A DNA stretch of 12,081 nucleotides. It comes from Physocladia obscura. Taxonomy: Eukaryota > Chytridiomycota > Chytridiomycetes > Chytridiales > Chytriomycetaceae. Positions 8,682 to 12,081 of this stretch are shown here, piece by piece (position 1 is the first letter of the stretch; the number at the start of each line of letters is the position of its first letter). The position numbers were made by a program, and so were the translations under genes. The notes under the pieces were generated by a model, which had not been told where the DNA came from, ran no database searches, and worked only from the letters and a program-made list of their open reading frames with translations. The stretch covers positions 1-12,081 of the forward strand of contig JADGJH010001077.1 in NCBI GenBank assembly GCA_027596945.1, in the 5' to 3' direction.

Positions 8682-9681
8682 ATGAACCAACAGCCACGCA
8701 AATCAATGGCTATTGACGCGATGCTTGGGGGTGCCGTTTCTTATCTGGAGTCATGCCCTGGAGTCAGTAAAATAAAAATTGGAACAACGCGGGCACCGGT
8801 ACCATGCCAATATTTTCATTGCGCTTTTTTTTCTTCTGTTTTTAAAGTTTTAAAGTCTTCGCTTCACGCAATTACACAATGGGAAGCTGCTGCAGCAAAA
8901 GCTGTAATGCAAGATACTGGAATTGCGCGCTCAATAACGATGCCTCAAGATTTGAAAGCACTTTATGATGTCTCTGACGGATTCAGCTTTCAATGGAGTG
9001 CCAAATTTCCCAGAATTACTGATGGTAGACAGAAAACTAATAATACAGAAGCTTGCATTCTTGGTGATATTCATGTGAATGGAATTGGTTTGCATGAATT
9101 TGATCTTTGTAATTTTTAAATTAATAAATAACGCAGATGGTCTCATTCATATTCCATGCCAATATTCGCCAAATCGCAAGCACAAAACGCAACAATATGA
9201 TAATTTGTTGAGGGGGTGGAAATTGCCCCCCGGTCCAGTCTTTGTATTGCACAATGTTATTCATCACGGAAAAGTGTGTCTTGTATATCCGGTGTCTGAA
9301 AGCGGAGAACAACTGGTACGAGACGTTTGTTCTGCTGAAGTATGGTTCCAAACCGCGAAATCTGGGGAGTGGTACTTCCTTTCTGAGACATTCAGTGGAT
9401 ACTTTCGACTAGCTGTGCTGCATCTTGGCATATGCGGATGGCAATTGCTATTGACAGATCAGGGAGTACCACAATATATTCTTGACTGGATCTCATTTTA
9501 TTCGCCGGCAGCAGCTGCAGTGATGCGGACAGTAAGGGTTGAAGGAGCAGCAGACAAGGAGCAAGGCAATAAAGCAGCCAATGACTTATGGAGAAAAAAA
9601 CAGTTGGAGGAAGCAAATGGAGCAAACGACGCATTTGATTGCGACACAATAATGCAGTTGTTGCATATTGCAAAGAGTTAA
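8682..9681 (+). CDS. TPGS2: tubulin polyglutamylase complex subunit 2
   Basis: Three exons (8682-8798, 8856-9087, 9137-9681) give 297 residues, close to the human protein (300). The family order is clear: YLESCPGVSKIKI near residue 21; ITQWE then MPQDLKALYDVSDGFSFQWSAK (68-89); GKVCLVYP near 161; then EVWFQTAKSGEWYFLSETF with SGYFRLAVLHLGICGWQ (184-218), and a WISFYSP end before a charged, low-complexity tail. In animals TPGS2 is a non-catalytic subunit of the TTLL1 polyglutamylase complex, which adds glutamate side chains to tubulin of axonemes and centrioles; its presence suggests a flagellated organism. Intron 1 (57 nt) is a multiple of three and has no stop, but removing it aligns the protein best. 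The donor of intron 2 is uncertain: 9088 is preferred, and 9109 or 9064 would also keep the frame. A 24-nt GT-AG segment at 9025-9048 could be a further intron. Confidence 0.85.
9025..9048 (+). other. possible 24-nt intron inside TPGS2 exon 2
   Basis: The segment starts GTAG, ends TACAG, carries a branch-point-like CTAATAA before the acceptor, and is exactly eight codons long, so frame is kept either way. Removing it shortens a loop that is longer here than in human TPGS2. It would be unusually short for this genome, and reading through it is equally possible. Confidence 0.25.
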
Positions 9682-9718
9682 GAAATTTTTCAAAGAATCA
9701 AAACAAACCACGTGGACA
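9682..9718 (+). promoter_or_regulatory. 37-bp spacer between tandem genes TPGS2 and DnaJ-X
   Basis: Only 37 bp lie between the TPGS2 stop and the next ATG on the same strand. I see no AATAAA in the spacer. The TPGS2 transcript must therefore end inside the next gene, use another signal, or be joined to it. Confidence 0.5.
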
Positions 9719-11696
9719 ATGAACAAACACGCGGCACCAGTGGGAAGCGAGCAAGCGGCGAACGGTGAACCGCTGCGGCTGACAGATGGGCGGCGCGAAT
9801 CGTCGGCATCGAGCACATCGGCACAGTCGAACAGCAGACACAGCCTGCGCGCGCATGACGCGGAAAACGGAACGTTCCTCGAGATTCTGTCAACGCGAAA
9901 TCCGAAGGACGCGGCCGCTGGACTCTCCAGTGGAGTCAAAAATATCACCAAAGGCGTGCTTGGTGGTCTTGCGTCGCTGGTCGTGCTGCCCGTGCAGGGT
10001 GCGCGTGAGGACGGCGTCAAGGGCTTCGGTACGCCACCCGAACAACCCCTGGCCATTCAGCCATTCATCCGTCCATCTGCCCCGCCAGATCAATGTAATC
10101 AACAAACTAACAAAAAACTATCGCGCACCACGCTCGCGCTACAGCCGTCGGTGTCGGTCTCGGCGCCGCAAGTGCCGTCGCTATGACCGCCGCTGGCGTT
10201 GGCACCGGCCTTATGCAGATCGGCCGCGGAATCGCAAATACGCCCAATGCAATCAAATCGAAACATGAAGAGAAAGTTTGGGACGAACAGAAACGCGAAT
10301 GGTATCTGTACTCTTTGCCGGCAGAGGCCGAGGATATCCTGTCTGGCGCCAACGCTGACGCCTTGAAAACTTCCGGCTTGGTGAAAGATACCGCATTCTA
10401 TGAGCTCCTCGGAGTTCCTCCAACTGCGTCTCGTGATGGTTAGTGTCTGATCAAAAATTTTTCTTGATGTCACTTCATACGTCATCCCATCCACAGACAT
10501 CAAAAAGGCATACAGAATCAAGGCGTTGCGGCTTCACCCAGATAAAAACCGGAATGATCCAAATGCATCGGAAAATTTTCAAAAACTTGGTGCCGCATAT
10601 CAAGTGCTCATGGACGATCAACTCAGAGAAGCATATGATAAAGGAGGAGAGTCTGCCATTGGAAAACAGCAACTTATGGACAGGTTCGAGTTCATTTTTT
10701 ATTCTCTTTTTTCTTTTTTTTCTTTTTTCCTTGTCTTCTTTCCCGTTCAACTTCTCACGCCAAAAATAGTGCTCAGTTATTTGAAATGGTCTTCGGCAGT
10801 CAACACTTCGAAAATTTTGTAGGTGAACTCAAACTTCTTTCAATGACGAAAGGCCTTGACGAAATGCCAAGTGGCGATTTGACTGACGAACAGCAGGAAG
10901 AAATTTTCAAGAAGAATCAATATTTGATGTCTCGCGGACAAAAACAGCGTGAAGTTCGATGTGCCGTCAACTTGGCAAAATATCTAAACAATTACATTGG
11001 AGATGAATCGCCGAAACACGAAAATTTCCGTAAATTTCTTGAAACCGACGCAAAAGAACTCACAAGCACCAGTTTTGGTGGCGTTTTAATTGGAGTATTG
11101 GGATATGTATATGAGGAACAAGCTATCGATTTCCTTGGTTTCAAAAAAAGTGTGTCAGCTGGTTTGGGGATCGATCGGATGAAGCGATCAACGCATATCT
11201 TCTCCAATCAGCTAAAAGTGATGTCATCTGTTGTAAAGTCGTATTCTGTTGCTTCAAAGGCGCAAAAGGAAATGGAGGCTGCAGAGAAATCAAAAAAGAA
11301 ACCTGCTGGTGAAATTACCGAAGCAGATGAAGCAGAAGCAGATTCGGCTGCAGCCGCAATTGGAATGAAACAGATTGAAGAAAATTTGGGAACTATTGTG
11401 GAAACTATGTGGAATATTACCGGTATGTTCTTCTTTGATTCTTTTGACTTCCCTTTATTTATCTTTTTTCTTAACCAGTTCTCGACGTTGAGTCCACACT
11501 ACGTAAAGTTTGTTTCAAAGTGTTAAAAGATTCATCTGTGTCTCGTGAAGAGAGGAACGCAAGAGCCGAAGGTCTTCTAATAATGGGACAAATTTTCCAG
11601 CAATACAGCGTTTCATTCACCGCTGGCCTTGAAGAAATGACCCAAAAGATGAAAGCCAGCTCACAACCCCAATCTCCTGACCCTGATGATGACTGA
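9719..11696 (+). CDS. DnaJ (Hsp40) chaperone with DnaJ-X domain
   Basis: Five exons (9719-10028, 10145-10438, 10497-10683, 10770-11422, 11479-11696) give 553 residues with all junctions in frame. Residues 1-60 are polar and Ser-rich. Residues about 70-133 are Gly/Ala/Val-rich with zipper-like glycines, and could pack against a membrane. [13 protein letters not shown] (147-159) precedes the J domain (about 187-252), whose Hsp70-activating HPD motif is intact at 215-217. The DnaJ-X region follows ([17 protein letters not shown] from 270), with a Lys/Glu/Ala-rich insert near residues 405-440 and an acidic, Pro-rich C-terminus. There is no zinc-finger domain, so this is a class III J protein. Relatives include yeast Djp1 and Caj1 and plant DnaJ10-type proteins, linked to organelle protein import and membranes; the exact job here is inferred only. 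The first two exons are much richer in G+C than the rest. The start is the ATG at 9719, 37 bp after TPGS2. Confidence 0.88.
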
Positions 11697-11733
11697 TTTT
11701 GTGTCTGTGTGAGATAAGAAAAAATTTCCAAAA
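11697..11733 (+). promoter_or_regulatory. 37-bp spacer between DnaJ-X and AROM-type genes
   Basis: Again only 37 bp separate a stop and the next ATG on the same strand. The spacer is T/G-rich at first, then A-rich just before the ATG. No canonical polyadenylation hexamer is seen. Confidence 0.5.
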
Positions 11734-12081
11734 ATGATGAATCCAAACACAAAAAATAGTGAAAAGGCAACCACAATAGCTTCAAATGTGCCTGAGAGTA
11801 CTGTGCCAATCCACACAGTCCAAGTTCTTGGAATAAATTCAGTTACTTTGGGCTACGGAATTGCTGGCTATGTTGCTACCCAAATTGTCACTCTTGCACC
11901 AGCTTCAACATTCCTGATTGGAACTGACTCGAACATTGCAGGACTACATCTCGATTCCCTGAAACACTCTCTCCAGCTGGCATTGAATTCTGCCGGATCG
12001 AATACGCGTGTTCTCACGTATGTCGTTCCGCCTGGCGAAAGCGTAAAAACAAGGGAAACGAAAGGCCAGATTGAGGACTTT
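11734..12081 (+). CDS. 3-dehydroquinate synthase region, AROM-type (partial, runs off the window)
   Basis: A single open frame begins at ATG 11734 (a second ATG follows at once) and runs to the window end, giving 116 residues. After a polar N-terminal stretch of about 28 residues, the protein reads VQVLGINSVTLGYGIAGYVA, then ASTFLIGTDSNIAG, then VVPPGESVKTRETKGQIEDF. That is the order of the first strand, the dinucleotide-binding beginning and the PPGE..K.R.TK..IEDF motif of 3-dehydroquinate synthase. The last motif is the form seen at the N-terminus of pentafunctional AROM proteins of fungi, oomycetes and some other protists, rather than bacterial AroB. The enzyme makes 3-dehydroquinate from DAHP, step two of the shikimate pathway. 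The four other AROM domains, if present, lie beyond the window, so a single-domain enzyme cannot be excluded. No mitochondrial or plastid presequence is obvious. Confidence 0.8.
   Translation, partial: MMNPNTKNSEKATTIASNVPESTVPIHTVQVLGINSVTLGYGIAGYVATQIVTLAPASTFLIGTDSNIAGLHLDSLKHSLQLALNSAGSNTRVLTYVVPPGESVKTRETKGQIEDF

Noticed and set aside
9088..9136. A 28-nt intron (9109-9136) as the TPGS2 intron 2
   Set aside because: A 49-nt version from donor 9088 also keeps the frame, fits the size of other introns here, and uses a GTTTGC donor like those seen in neighbouring genes. The 28-nt form remains possible.
9586..10056. 156-codon open frame on the minus strand
   Set aside because: It is antisense to the TPGS2 end and DnaJ-X exon 1. 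The high G+C of that exon lowers stop frequency, and the translation shows no family.
1..12081. Bacterial features: operons, ribosome binding sites, CRISPR arrays, insertion sequences; tRNA or rRNA genes
   Set aside because: The genes are interrupted by spliceosomal introns and carry eukaryotic families. I saw no regular spaced repeats, no transposase, and no cloverleaf or rRNA sequence.

Overview
This is nuclear DNA from a microbial eukaryote. Six complete genes and the start of a seventh can be assembled by joining short exons across small GT-AG introns. I placed 31 introns, nearly all 41-119 nt. Several signs point to a flagellated protist, possibly of the stramenopile/rhizarian kind, rather than an animal or plant: a tubulin polyglutamylase subunit (a gene of ciliated cells), a mitochondrial complex I subunit, a DnaJ-X chaperone with a glycine-rich N-terminal region, an AROM-like dehydroquinate synthase start, and a nuclear copy of the C-terminal motif of cytochrome oxidase subunit 1. 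A zoosporic fungus is the main alternative. I cannot name the species.

Layout. Positions 1-1500 are AT-rich, with simple repeats and no gene I can support. Next come two minus-strand genes 61 bp apart: a small coiled-coil protein resembling CCDC28 (1510-2082) and a mitochondrial SPFH (stomatin-like) protein (2144-3538) whose tail carries a Cox1 C-terminal motif. Across a 201-bp divergent spacer lies a plus-strand GCK-III/Ste20-type kinase of 849 residues (3740-6830). It converges on a ten-exon NDUFA9 gene on the minus strand (6943-8636). NDUFA9 diverges from TPGS2 (8682-9681) across only 45 bp. TPGS2 is followed on the same strand, after 37 bp, by a DnaJ-X gene (9719-11696), and after another 37 bp by the AROM/3-dehydroquinate synthase start (11734 to the window end).

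How the genes relate. Two products are mitochondrial (the SPFH/Cox1-tail protein and NDUFA9) and feed oxidative phosphorylation. TPGS2 serves microtubule/cilium modification. The kinase is a signalling enzyme, the DnaJ-X protein a chaperone partner of Hsp70, and the last gene begins the shikimate pathway. They do not form an operon, but the packing is very tight, so neighbouring promoters and 3' ends must overlap.

The observation most worth following is the SPFH-Cox1-tail gene. The end of a normally mitochondrion-encoded protein appears fused to a stomatin-like domain in the nucleus. The same locus also holds an overlapping reading frame, with a presequence-like start, that could give a free-standing version of the tail.
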